From contig JAEZGI010000063.1 of assembly GCA_023416995.1 (NCBI GenBank), positions 1-64,000 on the forward strand: a stretch of DNA of 64,000 nucleotides, given 5' to 3'. This DNA comes from Bacteroidota bacterium. Its GTDB lineage: Bacteria > Bacteroidota > Bacteroidia > Chitinophagales > Chitinophagaceae. Each line of letters begins with the position of its first letter. Within the stretch, counting starts at the first letter, position 1. Both the position numbers and the translations under genes were made by a program. The notes beneath the pieces are model-generated. The model worked only from the letters and a program-made list of their open reading frames with translations, was not told where the DNA came from and ran no database searches. Of this stretch, positions 34,158-42,304 are shown piece by piece.

Positions 34158-36281
34158 GTGGCAGCTCGTAGCATAAACATTGGTCTTGTAGGCAACCCTA
34201 ATAGTGGAAAAAGTTCGCTTTTTAATGCGCTTACTGGTATGAACCAGAAAGTCGGCAATTTTCCCGGCGTTACTGTAGATAAAAAAATCGGCGAGACCCG
34301 CATATCCCCCGAAATAACAGGTGTCATCATTGATCTTCCCGGAACTTATAGTCTTTATCCCCGCAGAGAGGATGAATGGGTGGCTTACCGCGTTTTGATG
34401 CAGCAGGATAAGCAGATCAAGCCCGATATGGTGGTGCTTGTGGCTGACGCCAGCAATCTCAAAAGAAATCTTCTTTTCGTTTCCCAGATCATAGATCTGA
34501 AAATTCCGGTTGTAGTTGCGCTTACCATGCTTGATATCGCAAAATCGAAAGGTGTCAGTGTAGATCTGCCTGAACTGGAACGGGAACTTGGCGTACCGGT
34601 TCTTTCTATCAATCCAAGAAAGGATCGCGGCATCACGCAACTCAAAAAGACCATCGAACAGACTGCAAATAATTTATATAAAGCGCCGGTGTTCGACTTC
34701 ATCAATAATGAAGCGCTTGCACAGGAAGCTGTTCATGATGTAAAGGGGCTCATACCCGGTATGAGTAACTATAAAGCCATTCATTATCTTATCAATCACG
34801 AATCGTTTGCGTTGGATAATGCCACGCAGAACAGGATTGAAAGTATTGAAAAAGAGCGTGGTTTCAACCATACCCGCATCCAGGCCGAAGAAATCCTACA
34901 ACGTTACCAGCGTATAGGGTCGATTTTGAAACAAACTGTTTCTGAGCCGAACCCGATGCAGAAAAAAATGTTCACCGACAAGCTCGACAACATCCTCCTG
35001 CACCGACAATGGGGTTATGTAATTCTGCTTGTTGTGTTGTTCCTGCTGTTTCAGAGTATGTTCTGGCTCGCTGACTATCCAATGACCTTTATTGAATGGG
35101 GATTCAGCGAGGCAGGTTCATGGATAGGTAGTGTTTTGCCCGAGGCCTGGTGGTCGGATCTGCTTGTGAACGGGTTGCTGGCCGGTCTGGGTGGTATTCT
35201 TGTGTTCATCCCACAGATCATGATCCTTTTCGGCCTGGTTACCATCCTTGAAGATACCGGTTATATGGCGCGGATCAGCTTCCTAACGGACAAACTCATG
35301 CGCAAAGTTGGTTTGAACGGGAAAAGTGTAATGCCCATGATCAGCAGTTTTGCCTGCGCGGTGCCGGCAATTATGAGCGCACGGAACATTGAAAACAAAA
35401 AAGAACGCCTGTTAACCATTCTCATCACTCCGTTAATGAGTTGCAGCGCACGTTTGCCAGTGTACACTATCCTGATTGCTTTGGTAATTCCGAAACAAAC
35501 AGTGCTTGGGATATTTGGTTTGCAGGGTTTGGTAATGATGGGTCTTTACCTGCTTGGCCTGGTAATGTCGCTGGTTGTTTCTTATATCGCAAAATGGTTC
35601 ATCAACATAAAGGAAAAGAGTTTCTTCATTCTTGAGTTACCTGTTTACCGGGCACCAAGATGGAAAAACGTGTTCATCACCATGTTCAGTAAAGCAAAGA
35701 TATTTGTGGTAGAAGCGGGAAAGGTGATCATCATTATCAGTCTTATTTTATGGGTGCTCAGCACTTACGGTCCGCCGTCAAGAATGAACGCCATTGCAGA
35801 ACAATACGACCAACAGATTTTGCAGAACCCTGAACAGGAAGAAGACCTGAACAAGGAAAAAAATACCGCATTGCTGCAGAACTCCTATGCTGGCATCATG
35901 GGTAATGCCATCGAACCCGTAATACGCCCACTTGGTTATGACTGGAAGATCGGCATTGCTTTGATCACATCCTTCGCTGCCCGCGAAGTGTTTGTTGGCA
36001 CCATGGCAACCTTGTATAGTGTTGGAGATGATGCAGATGAAAACAGTCTTATGCTGCGTGAAAAAATGCAACAGGCGGTAAAACCCGACGGCAGCAAGGT
36101 GTACACCCTGGCCTCAGGTGTTTCGCTGATGATTTTTTATGTGTTTGCCATGCAATGTATGAGCACGCTGGCTATTGTAAAACGCGAAACCGGCACCTGG
36201 AAATGGCCGCTGATCCAACTCGCCTACATGACTGCGCTTGCTTACCTGCTTGCTCTGGCCGCTTACCAGATCCTTAGCTAA
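34158..36281 (+). CDS. feoB: ferrous iron transport protein B
   Basis: This 707-residue protein has the N-terminal G domain (G1 GNPNSGKSS at 12-20, G3 DLPG at 59-62, G4 position TMLD at 123-126) and a GDI/linker region, then about ten membrane helices with the Gate motifs GLGGILVFIPQIMILFG and SCSARLPVYTILIAL. FeoB imports Fe2+ across the inner membrane. The start is a GTG; an ATG 20 bases upstream is out of frame. G4 has Thr where E. coli FeoB has Asn (NMLD). No feoA or feoC is adjacent and no FeoA domain is fused. Confidence 0.95.
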   Translation: MAARSINIGLVGNPNSGKSSLFNALTGMNQKVGNFPGVTVDKKIGETRISPEITGVIIDLPGTYSLYPRREDEWVAYRVLMQQDKQIKPDMVVLVADASNLKRNLLFVSQIIDLKIPVVVALTMLDIAKSKGVSVDLPELERELGVPVLSINPRKDRGITQLKKTIEQTANNLYKAPVFDFINNEALAQEAVHDVKGLIPGMSNYKAIHYLINHESFALDNATQNRIESIEKERGFNHTRIQAEEILQRYQRIGSILKQTVSEPNPMQKKMFTDKLDNILLHRQWGYVILLVVLFLLFQSMFWLADYPMTFIEWGFSEAGSWIGSVLPEAWWSDLLVNGLLAGLGGILVFIPQIMILFGLVTILEDTGYMARISFLTDKLMRKVGLNGKSVMPMISSFACAVPAIMSARNIENKKERLLTILITPLMSCSARLPVYTILIALVIPKQTVLGIFGLQGLVMMGLYLLGLVMSLVVSYIAKWFINIKEKSFFILELPVYRAPRWKNVFITMFSKAKIFVVEAGKVIIIISLILWVLSTYGPPSRMNAIAEQYDQQILQNPEQEEDLNKEKNTALLQNSYAGIMGNAIEPVIRPLGYDWKIGIALITSFAAREVFVGTMATLYSVGDDADENSLMLREKMQQAVKPDGSKVYTLASGVSLMIFYVFAMQCMSTLAIVKRETGTWKWPLIQLAYMTALAYLLALAAYQILS

Positions 36282-36369
36282 ACCAGGTATTCTGATCAGC
36301 AATAACCATCTGTCCGCGCAACATTTCCTTTCCTGGTTCGTTCTTAATGCTACCACAAATCCGATCCTT

Positions 36370-36972
36370 ATGAAGAAGATAGCAGCTATCTTTTCGCTTT
36401 TATGCATGGCCCTCATAACCAACGCCCAACAGGCGCAGCCAGCTACCGATAGTTTCCATTTTTCTAAAAATATTCCAGTCTTACCGGGTGAAGGAAGGCA
36501 CTTTAGATATGAAATGGCCGTGAGTTCAACCACTGCCGATAATTTCGCGGGTCTTAGCTTTTACGGCCTCGCTACCAAAGGGAACAAATTGTTAACCTCG
36601 CACACTTATAAAGTCGCGGAACAACGTACAGAGCAGGACTGGACCATCCTAACCATTGAAGGCGTTTTACCTTCAGAGGCAGATGCTTTGTGTTTTTTCA
36701 CCAGGGTTTCCAGCCCCGGTACTTATTATTTTGATGATTTAAGTCTTTACCTGGAAACTGCTCGCGGTAACTGGAAGCAACACAATATCGTTAATCATTC
36801 GTTCGAGCAATTGAACGGTAATGGATTAGCTGATTTCGCAGTAAAACAATCACCCGCAGGAAATCCCAAAGCACTGATCTCAGGTAAAATGGCAAAAACC
36901 GGCAGGTTTTCGCTGATGATCACCTATCTCCCTTCAAAAGAAACGCCTCGTTTTGTAGCCGGCGAAGATTGA
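36370..36972 (+). CDS. secreted beta-rich orphan domain protein
   Basis: The 200-residue product starts MKKIAAIFSLLCMALITNAQ, a signal peptide ending at NAQ-like cleavage; longer in-frame starts overlap feoB and are unlikely. The mature protein has two beta-rich segments resembling carbohydrate-binding or accessory domains: RHFRYEMAVSSTTADNFAG... and NHSFEQLNGNGLADFAV. Similar domains often sit in front of hydrolase domains in Bacteroidota exported proteins, but here the frame stops at residue 200 and only 109 bases separate it from the next gene. It may be a free-standing binding protein or a remnant; no function is assigned. Confidence 0.6.
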   Translation: MKKIAAIFSLLCMALITNAQQAQPATDSFHFSKNIPVLPGEGRHFRYEMAVSSTTADNFAGLSFYGLATKGNKLLTSHTYKVAEQRTEQDWTILTIEGVLPSEADALCFFTRVSSPGTYYFDDLSLYLETARGNWKQHNIVNHSFEQLNGNGLADFAVKQSPAGNPKALISGKMAKTGRFSLMITYLPSKETPRFVAGED

Positions 36973-37081
36973 GCGACAATCAACGCGGTCATGATATCAT
37001 GCTGAAACACTACGCCTGATTTTTGTCTTAACCATCCCTGCTGCCTTTATTCCTTCGCAAATAACTGGCTACCTTCATTGA

Positions 37082-37633
37082 ATGAATGCAGAAGAAAGAG
37101 CAATACAGGAAACCAAAAACTGGATCACGGATGTAGTTATAGGCAATAACTTTTGCCCGTTCGCATCCAGGGTTGTCAAAGCGGATACTATTAGATACAG
37201 GGTGACATCATCGCCGAGGATGGAGGATATACTGCAAACATTTTTAGACGAATGTGCGTACCTCGACGACAATCCTGAGATTGAAACGGCACTTTTGATT
37301 TTATTAAACAGCAATGAAAACTTCGATGACTATCTTGAGCTCGTAGGTCTTGCAGAGGACCTGATAGATGAAGAAGATTATGAAGGAGTTTACCAGGTTG
37401 CCAGCTTTCACCCTGCTTATGTATTTGCCGGCGCACCGCCCGACGATCCCGCAAATTTTACGAACAGATCGATTTACCCCATGTTACATCTGTTGCGTGA
37501 AGAAAGTATAGAACGGGCACTTGAAAAATTTCCAAACCCTGAATCCATCCCGGATAATAATATCGCTTTCGCGAGAAAAAAAGGTTTCGCTGCATTAGAA
37601 GCACTTCGGAAAGCCTGTGAGCTACCCAGGTAA
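37082..37633 (+). CDS. DUF1415 family protein
   Basis: This 183-residue protein carries the DUF1415 pattern near its start (TKNWITDVVIGNNFCPFASRVVKADTIRY) and the conserved middle EGVYQVASFHPAYVFAGAPPDDPANFTNRSIYPMLHLLRE. The invariant-looking Cys-Pro-Phe and the HPAY motif suggest a catalytic or metal-binding site, but the family has no established function. No signal peptide: cytoplasmic. It stands between a secreted orphan protein and a TonB-dependent receptor on the same strand, with gaps of about 110 bases on each side. Confidence 0.88.
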   Translation: MNAEERAIQETKNWITDVVIGNNFCPFASRVVKADTIRYRVTSSPRMEDILQTFLDECAYLDDNPEIETALLILLNSNENFDDYLELVGLAEDLIDEEDYEGVYQVASFHPAYVFAGAPPDDPANFTNRSIYPMLHLLREESIERALEKFPNPESIPDNNIAFARKKGFAALEALRKACELPR

Positions 37634-37704
37634 ATCCTGGTAATTGCAGTTCCCGATTCACGTTACGAAGAGCCATTTAAGCATTCACACAACTCAAAAC
37701 AAAA

Positions 37705-37736
37705 TTTGCTGCCACCTCCTTTCGCGCTAATTTACA
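37705..37736 (+). promoter_or_regulatory. possible promoter of the TonB receptor gene
   Basis: TTTG at 37705-37708, 20-base spacer, TAATTTAC at 37729-37736 (7 of 8, counting free positions). It ends 6 bases before the ATG at 37743, which would give a nearly leaderless message; the spacing makes this tentative. Confidence 0.3.
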
Positions 37737-37742
37737 GTTGTC

Positions 37743-40181
37743 ATGAAAAAATTGCTCCGCCACCTGCCAGTACTCCTGATCGCTGTACAACTTTTACCGT
37801 TAATGCTTATTGCTCAGGCACCCGCCTCATACATGTTTAAGGGTGTCGTTATTGATTCCGCAACAGGCAAAGGGCTTGATGCCGCTTCAATACAGGTGTT
37901 TGATGCGCAGTCAAAGAAACTCATTGCCGGGAAAGTAAGTGAAGGCGATGGACGTTTTGAATTCAACCTGCAAACTGGCGCATACGTTGCCGAAGTTAAT
38001 TACACCGGCTACAACCTGTTTGTGGTCAAACGATTTGATCTTAGTGCTCAGCATCCGCTGGCTGATGTGGGTAACATAGTGCTGAAAGCGGTGGGTAACC
38101 TGCTGGATGAAGTAGTGGTGCAGGCCGAAAAAAGTTCCATGACGCTGTCGCTCGACAAAAAAATCTTCAACGTCGGAAGAGATCTTGCAAATGCAGGCGG
38201 CACCGCTGCAGATATATTAAGCAACATTCCATCGGTATCGGTTGATCCCGAAGGTGCCATTAAACTTCGTGGAAGCGATAACGTTAGAATACTGATAGAT
38301 GGAAAACCTTCGGGGCTAGTAAGCTTCAAAGGTGGAAGTGGTCTTCAGCAGTTACAGGCAAGCATGATAGAACGTGTTGAAATTATTACCAATCCTTCGG
38401 CGCGTTATGAAGCTGAAGGGATGGCCGGTATCTTAAACATCATCCTTAAAAAGGATAAAAGACAGGGCTTCAACGCATCGTTTGAAGTGACGACCGGTTA
38501 CCCTACAAATCTTGGGGCAGCAGCCAATCTGAATTACCGGCACAGACGGGTTAATTTTTTTATCAACTATGGAATCGCATACCGCCGGCAGCCGGCCAGG
38601 GGATCAATGTACCAGGAGTTGTATGAACGTGATACAACCTTTGTATTACAACAGGCAAGTGACGCCACCATCACAGGCTTTAATAACAATATCCGCGGGG
38701 GACTTGACTTCTATTTCACCGAATCCAGTGTTCTGACAGCATCATACCTCTTCAGACGCAGCGATGCATCCAGGATCACCGATATCCGTTACGACGATTA
38801 TATATTTTCTAAAGCAAGGATGATCGGTACTTCTACCCGCCGACAGGACGAAGATGAAATCGAACCAAATTCCGAGTATTCACTGATATACAAAAAGTCG
38901 TTCGCCCGCAAGGGTCATGAACTAACAGGTGAGGTGAAATTTCTTGATAATTGGGAGAACTCGGACCAGACATTTACCCAGCGTTTTTTTGCACCTAATG
39001 GTAACGAAGACAAGACCCGTTCACTTCTTCAGAAATCAGTTAACGATGAGTTTGAAAAACAACTGTTGTTCCAGGTAGATTATGTAAGGCCCATAGCAAG
39101 CGAAGGCAAGATTGAGACTGGCGTGCGAAGCAGCTTTCGCGATATGACCAATGATTATATCGTAACGCAGGAAAACGCTAACGGCGGTTTTGACCCTTTA
39201 CCCGGGCTTGATAATATTTTTCTTTACAAGGAAAACATCCATGCGGTATATGGTATCGTAGCCAACAAATCAAATAAGCTGAGTTACCAGGCAGGTCTAC
39301 GCGCAGAATGGACCGATGTAAAAACGGTGCTGAAAGAAACCAACCAGGAGAACCCGCGCAATTACATGAACCTGTTTCCGAGCGCACACGTAACCCTTGA
39401 ATTGCCAAAGGAACACGCACTGCAGCTTAGTTACAGCCGCCGTGTGCGCCGGCCATTTTATAATGACCTCAGTCCTTTTATGACTTTCTCTGACAGTCGC
39501 AACTTTTCTGCGGGCAATCCTGATCTTGACCCTGAATTCAGTGATGTAATTGAATTGGGTCATATCAAATACTTCAATAAAGGAACCCTTACTTCATCAA
39601 TTTACTACAGAAACACCAACGGGAAAATTGATCGCATCAGGTCTGTAGATGAACAAGGTAACTCCATTACACTGCCTCAGAATCTTAATAATGAAAAAGC
39701 AATGGGACTTGAACTCACAAGTAATTACACTCCTTATAAGTGGTGGAAACTTGATTTCAATGCAAACCTGTTTTATGCGGATATCGACGGTAGTAATATT
39801 GTGAAATCATACGGCACCTCCACCTACAGCTGGTTTGTAAGACAAACATCAAGGTTCACACTGGCGCCCGCTTTCGATATGCAACTCAGGGGGAACTATG
39901 AAGCTCCGCAACGTACCGCGCAGGGAAGACGTAAATCGATGTATTATTTTGATTATTCTGTGAGCAAAGATGTGTTTAAAGGAAATGGAACCCTCAATCT
40001 GAGTGTTCTTGATATCTTCAATACACGTAAAAGCCGCAACATTACAGAAGGCGTAAACTTTTATTCTGAAGGTACATACCAGGGGCGCAGACGCCAGGTA
40101 AATCTTACACTGAATTATCGCATCAAACAATCCAAACCACCTGCGCGAGCAACTAAGGCAGGTATGTCAGAAGAAGGCTGA
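37743..40181 (+). CDS. TonB-dependent outer-membrane receptor, OMP_b-brl_3 type
   Basis: This 812-residue protein has a signal peptide (MKKLLRHLPVLLIAVQLLPLMLIAQ), a carboxypeptidase-regulatory-like domain (about 30-115; FKGVVIDSATGKGLDAASI), a plug domain (about 125-240; GTAADILSNIPSVSVDPEGAIKLRG, VRILIDGKPSGL, IERVEIITNPSARYE) and a beta-barrel of the CirA/FecA-unlike outer membrane beta-barrel family. Such receptors import unknown ligands with TonB energy or have signalling roles. It is a single gene with no SusD partner. It converges on the AlkD-like gene with 4 bases between stops. Confidence 0.9.
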   Translation: MKKLLRHLPVLLIAVQLLPLMLIAQAPASYMFKGVVIDSATGKGLDAASIQVFDAQSKKLIAGKVSEGDGRFEFNLQTGAYVAEVNYTGYNLFVVKRFDLSAQHPLADVGNIVLKAVGNLLDEVVVQAEKSSMTLSLDKKIFNVGRDLANAGGTAADILSNIPSVSVDPEGAIKLRGSDNVRILIDGKPSGLVSFKGGSGLQQLQASMIERVEIITNPSARYEAEGMAGILNIILKKDKRQGFNASFEVTTGYPTNLGAAANLNYRHRRVNFFINYGIAYRRQPARGSMYQELYERDTTFVLQQASDATITGFNNNIRGGLDFYFTESSVLTASYLFRRSDASRITDIRYDDYIFSKARMIGTSTRRQDEDEIEPNSEYSLIYKKSFARKGHELTGEVKFLDNWENSDQTFTQRFFAPNGNEDKTRSLLQKSVNDEFEKQLLFQVDYVRPIASEGKIETGVRSSFRDMTNDYIVTQENANGGFDPLPGLDNIFLYKENIHAVYGIVANKSNKLSYQAGLRAEWTDVKTVLKETNQENPRNYMNLFPSAHVTLELPKEHALQLSYSRRVRRPFYNDLSPFMTFSDSRNFSAGNPDLDPEFSDVIELGHIKYFNKGTLTSSIYYRNTNGKIDRIRSVDEQGNSITLPQNLNNEKAMGLELTSNYTPYKWWKLDFNANLFYADIDGSNIVKSYGTSTYSWFVRQTSRFTLAPAFDMQLRGNYEAPQRTAQGRRKSMYYFDYSVSKDVFKGNGTLNLSVLDIFNTRKSRNITEGVNFYSEGTYQGRRRQVNLTLNYRIKQSKPPARATKAGMSEEG

Positions 40182-40185
40182 GGAT

Positions 40186-41280
40186 TCAACCTAATACCAC
40201 TTGTTTTGAACCCAGTTCCTTTCCGTTCACAACAACGGCTATATTATGCTTCCCCGGATAATGTTTTCTTGTAGTAAGATCTACAAAAGCTACCTGTCGT
40301 TTAAAAGCATAGGTTTTTCCGGGTTCCAGTGTTTTCTCAGAGATCTTAAACAATTTTCTTGATACGCCGCCTTTCGACTTCACATAATCAACCCCAACTT
40401 CAACCCTGAATAATGCCGGCGTTTTCGCTTCATTCGTCAACGCAAAAGACAAGACAACAGCCTCGCCGGGCTTTACCTTGCTGCCAGACAGTCTCAGATC
40501 ACTGATCTTACCCTTATGCTCACCCGAAAGTCCGAACATCGAATAAATAGCCGGATCCGCACGTCTGAGCAAGGTGCGGGATCCATGTTTTAAGATCCAG
40601 TCTGTTCGCTCCGATTTTCCTTTCCATTTTCTAATCAGCTCAAACACCAGAGACGGATGATCTTTTGCAATATCATTGATATTATTAGCGACGCTTTTGC
40701 GTACAAACAACGATTCATCATCCTTCAAATTCTCCAGGATTGGAAGGACCGGTGCGGGATCTTTTTTGAATGCCGGTATAGCTTTGCCCCATGGTAACCG
40801 GGGCCGGCATCCTTCGCTTGAAAAGCGCCGGACATTTTGATGTTTGTGTTTGCTCCAGGCTTTCATTCTTGTCATCACTTTGGTCGGCGAGGCGAGCAAA
40901 AATGGTCTGATCGCAAATTCGCAACTCACAAAACGGGTGATTGATTCCATCGCATCCAGTGAAGTAGCGAGGTCCGCCGTTCCATACTGTTCAATAAAGT
41001 CCGGGATGCACAAATAAGGAAACGAGCTTAAACCAGCCTGTTCCAGATTTTCCGAAACGCGGCAAAGAATGTCTGCCTGGTCCTTATATGGACCGGGCAG
41101 ACAGTTTTGTAATGTATTGCTGATGCGGCGCATCCTTTGTTTTAGCTCCAACTCTTGCCAGCCGTCAGACTGCACCTCTGTAAGGAAGTTTTTGGTTGGA
41201 AAACTGTTGCATACGGTTTTTATCTGATCTGCAAAGCCAGCCAGGAACTTAGGGCTGTAAACGTTTTTTAATGCATCCAT
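40186..41280 (-). CDS. DNA alkylation repair (AlkD-like HEAT-repeat) protein
   Basis: The 364-residue product starts at MDALKNVYSPKFLAGFADQI, 2 bases after the stop of the DinB gene; a longer frame overlapping that gene is rejected. The first two-thirds are helical HEAT repeats as in AlkD glycosylases (ATSLDAMESITRFVSCEFAIRPFLLASP, DDESLFVRKSVANNINDIAKDHPSLV). A beta-rich C-terminal domain of about 90 residues (SGSKVKPGEAVVLSFALTNEAKTP) resembles an Ig-like fold and is an extension to plain AlkD. AlkD removes bulky alkylated bases; this longer type is less studied. Pairing with a DinB-fold gene suggests a small damage- or thiol-related unit (inference). Confidence 0.85.
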   Translation of the reverse strand: MDALKNVYSPKFLAGFADQIKTVCNSFPTKNFLTEVQSDGWQELELKQRMRRISNTLQNCLPGPYKDQADILCRVSENLEQAGLSSFPYLCIPDFIEQYGTADLATSLDAMESITRFVSCEFAIRPFLLASPTKVMTRMKAWSKHKHQNVRRFSSEGCRPRLPWGKAIPAFKKDPAPVLPILENLKDDESLFVRKSVANNINDIAKDHPSLVFELIRKWKGKSERTDWILKHGSRTLLRRADPAIYSMFGLSGEHKGKISDLRLSGSKVKPGEAVVLSFALTNEAKTPALFRVEVGVDYVKSKGGVSRKLFKISEKTLEPGKTYAFKRQVAFVDLTTRKHYPGKHNIAVVVNGKELGSKQVVLG

Positions 41281-41282
41281 CT

Positions 41283-41783
41283 TTAGTTGAATTCCATTTC
41301 GTCTGCGCTGGGTCCATAACTTCCGGGGATCGGAATGTTCAATAAACGAAGGTATACGCCCAGTTGTGCGCGGTGATGAATTACCTGTGAAAGCGAAATA
41401 CGAATAAGTCCATAGCGGTTGGTGTCCACATGAATCTGATCGCCGGTGCGCAAAACCCAACGTTCCGTGAACTTGCTTTCATCGGCCGACTGCAGGGCAT
41501 TTCTTCCCGCCACTACAGAAGCTTCAAACACGTTTAGCAGGTCGGCCGAACTGTTTAAAACCGGTGGTTGATAGTTCGCTGTCGCAAAATCGAGTTCATC
41601 ACTGTTCATAGCCATTGGTATCCACGTAGGCAGTTCTGCAATATGTCCTGAAAGCGACTTCAGATCCATACTCTTTTCGTGCGGCTTCCATGAGAACTTG
41701 TCGTCCGGCACACGTGAAAGCATCTTGCGGGTAGTATTCATTTCCTGTTCAAACTCCTGGATAAGTGTTTCTAAAACTGTCAT
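41283..41783 (-). CDS. DinB-family four-helix metalloprotein
   Basis: The 166-residue product starts MTVLETLIQEFEQEMNTTRK; a 9-codon upstream extension overlaps the -7 element and is rejected. It is helical, with the DinB/YfiT-like metal-ligand His in SLSGHIAELPTWI near residue 46 and a second His pair in SQVIHHRAQLGVYLRLL near 134-135. DinB-fold proteins are thiol-dependent transferases or damage-inducible proteins; this member is unassigned. It is 2 bases from the AlkD-like gene downstream, so the two are cotranscribed. Confidence 0.88.
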   Translation of the reverse strand: MTVLETLIQEFEQEMNTTRKMLSRVPDDKFSWKPHEKSMDLKSLSGHIAELPTWIPMAMNSDELDFATANYQPPVLNSSADLLNVFEASVVAGRNALQSADESKFTERWVLRTGDQIHVDTNRYGLIRISLSQVIHHRAQLGVYLRLLNIPIPGSYGPSADEMEFN

Positions 41784-41807
41784 CGTTTTGATTTTTTGAG
41801 TGTTAAA

Positions 41808-41815
41808 CAAATGTA
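41808..41815 (-). promoter_or_regulatory. -7 element for the DinB/AlkD-like pair
   Basis: Minus strand reads TACATTTG, an exact TAnnTTTG match 24 bases before the ATG at 41783. A -33 TTG at standard spacing is not seen. Confidence 0.4.
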
Positions 41816-41874
41816 GTGGCCGTAAGTGTCAACCCTATGTCAGCAAGTATTCCATACATCGATTTTCCTTATTA

Positions 41875-42168
41875 CTACCGGATCCAAATCACCAGGAGGA
41901 TGATAACCATGCCCAACACACCGCCGATAACTGAAGCCACAGCATCCATGAAATCATACACCCCAAGTCCGGTAATTTTAGAGAACAGTTCAAAACCGTA
42001 ACTAACCGCGCTTACTGCTATGAAAGCTGCTATGACCGCTGTGATCATTGAAGCACCATACATCCAGTTTGCAATCAGTTGACAAAATATTCCGAGAGGA
42101 ACACCTGCATAAAAATGACGCCATTTATCCCGTGCAATATTGAATTTCACAAAGTGAAAATAAGACAT
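41875..42168 (-). CDS. small membrane protein, YfiM/DUF2279-like
   Basis: This 97-residue protein starts with a short polar region containing RDKWRHFYAGVPLGIFCQ, which resembles the DK-HF-AG motif of YfiM/DUF2279 and VanZ-like small proteins. It has two or three membrane helices (about 22-36, 40-60, 72-95) and the polar insertion SKITGLGVYDFMDA. It is probably an inner-membrane protein of unknown function. It stands alone between the DinB gene and the dehydrogenase gene. Confidence 0.65.
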   Translation of the reverse strand: MSYFHFVKFNIARDKWRHFYAGVPLGIFCQLIANWMYGASMITAVIAAFIAVSAVSYGFELFSKITGLGVYDFMDAVASVIGGVLGMVIILLVIWIR

Positions 42169-42304
42169 TGATGAACCCTTTGCCCCTAAAAATTTTTATT
42201 CAAACCGCTTTGTTTATGAGCGGCAATTTTGTGAGGTGCTTTTTTCATTCGTTGTTATTTGGTAGTTTGAGTTAAATATTCTCGCCGCCATTCAAAACCA
42301 ATTC

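Noticed and set aside
34095..34640. 181-residue minus-strand frame opposite the feoB start
   Set aside because: It overlaps the conserved G domain of feoB, has no family resemblance and looks like an antisense shadow.
40186..41460. 424-residue version of the AlkD-like protein
   Set aside because: The first 60 residues overlap the DinB gene in another frame and look like translated antisense-type noise; the start at 41280 gives a 2-base gap.
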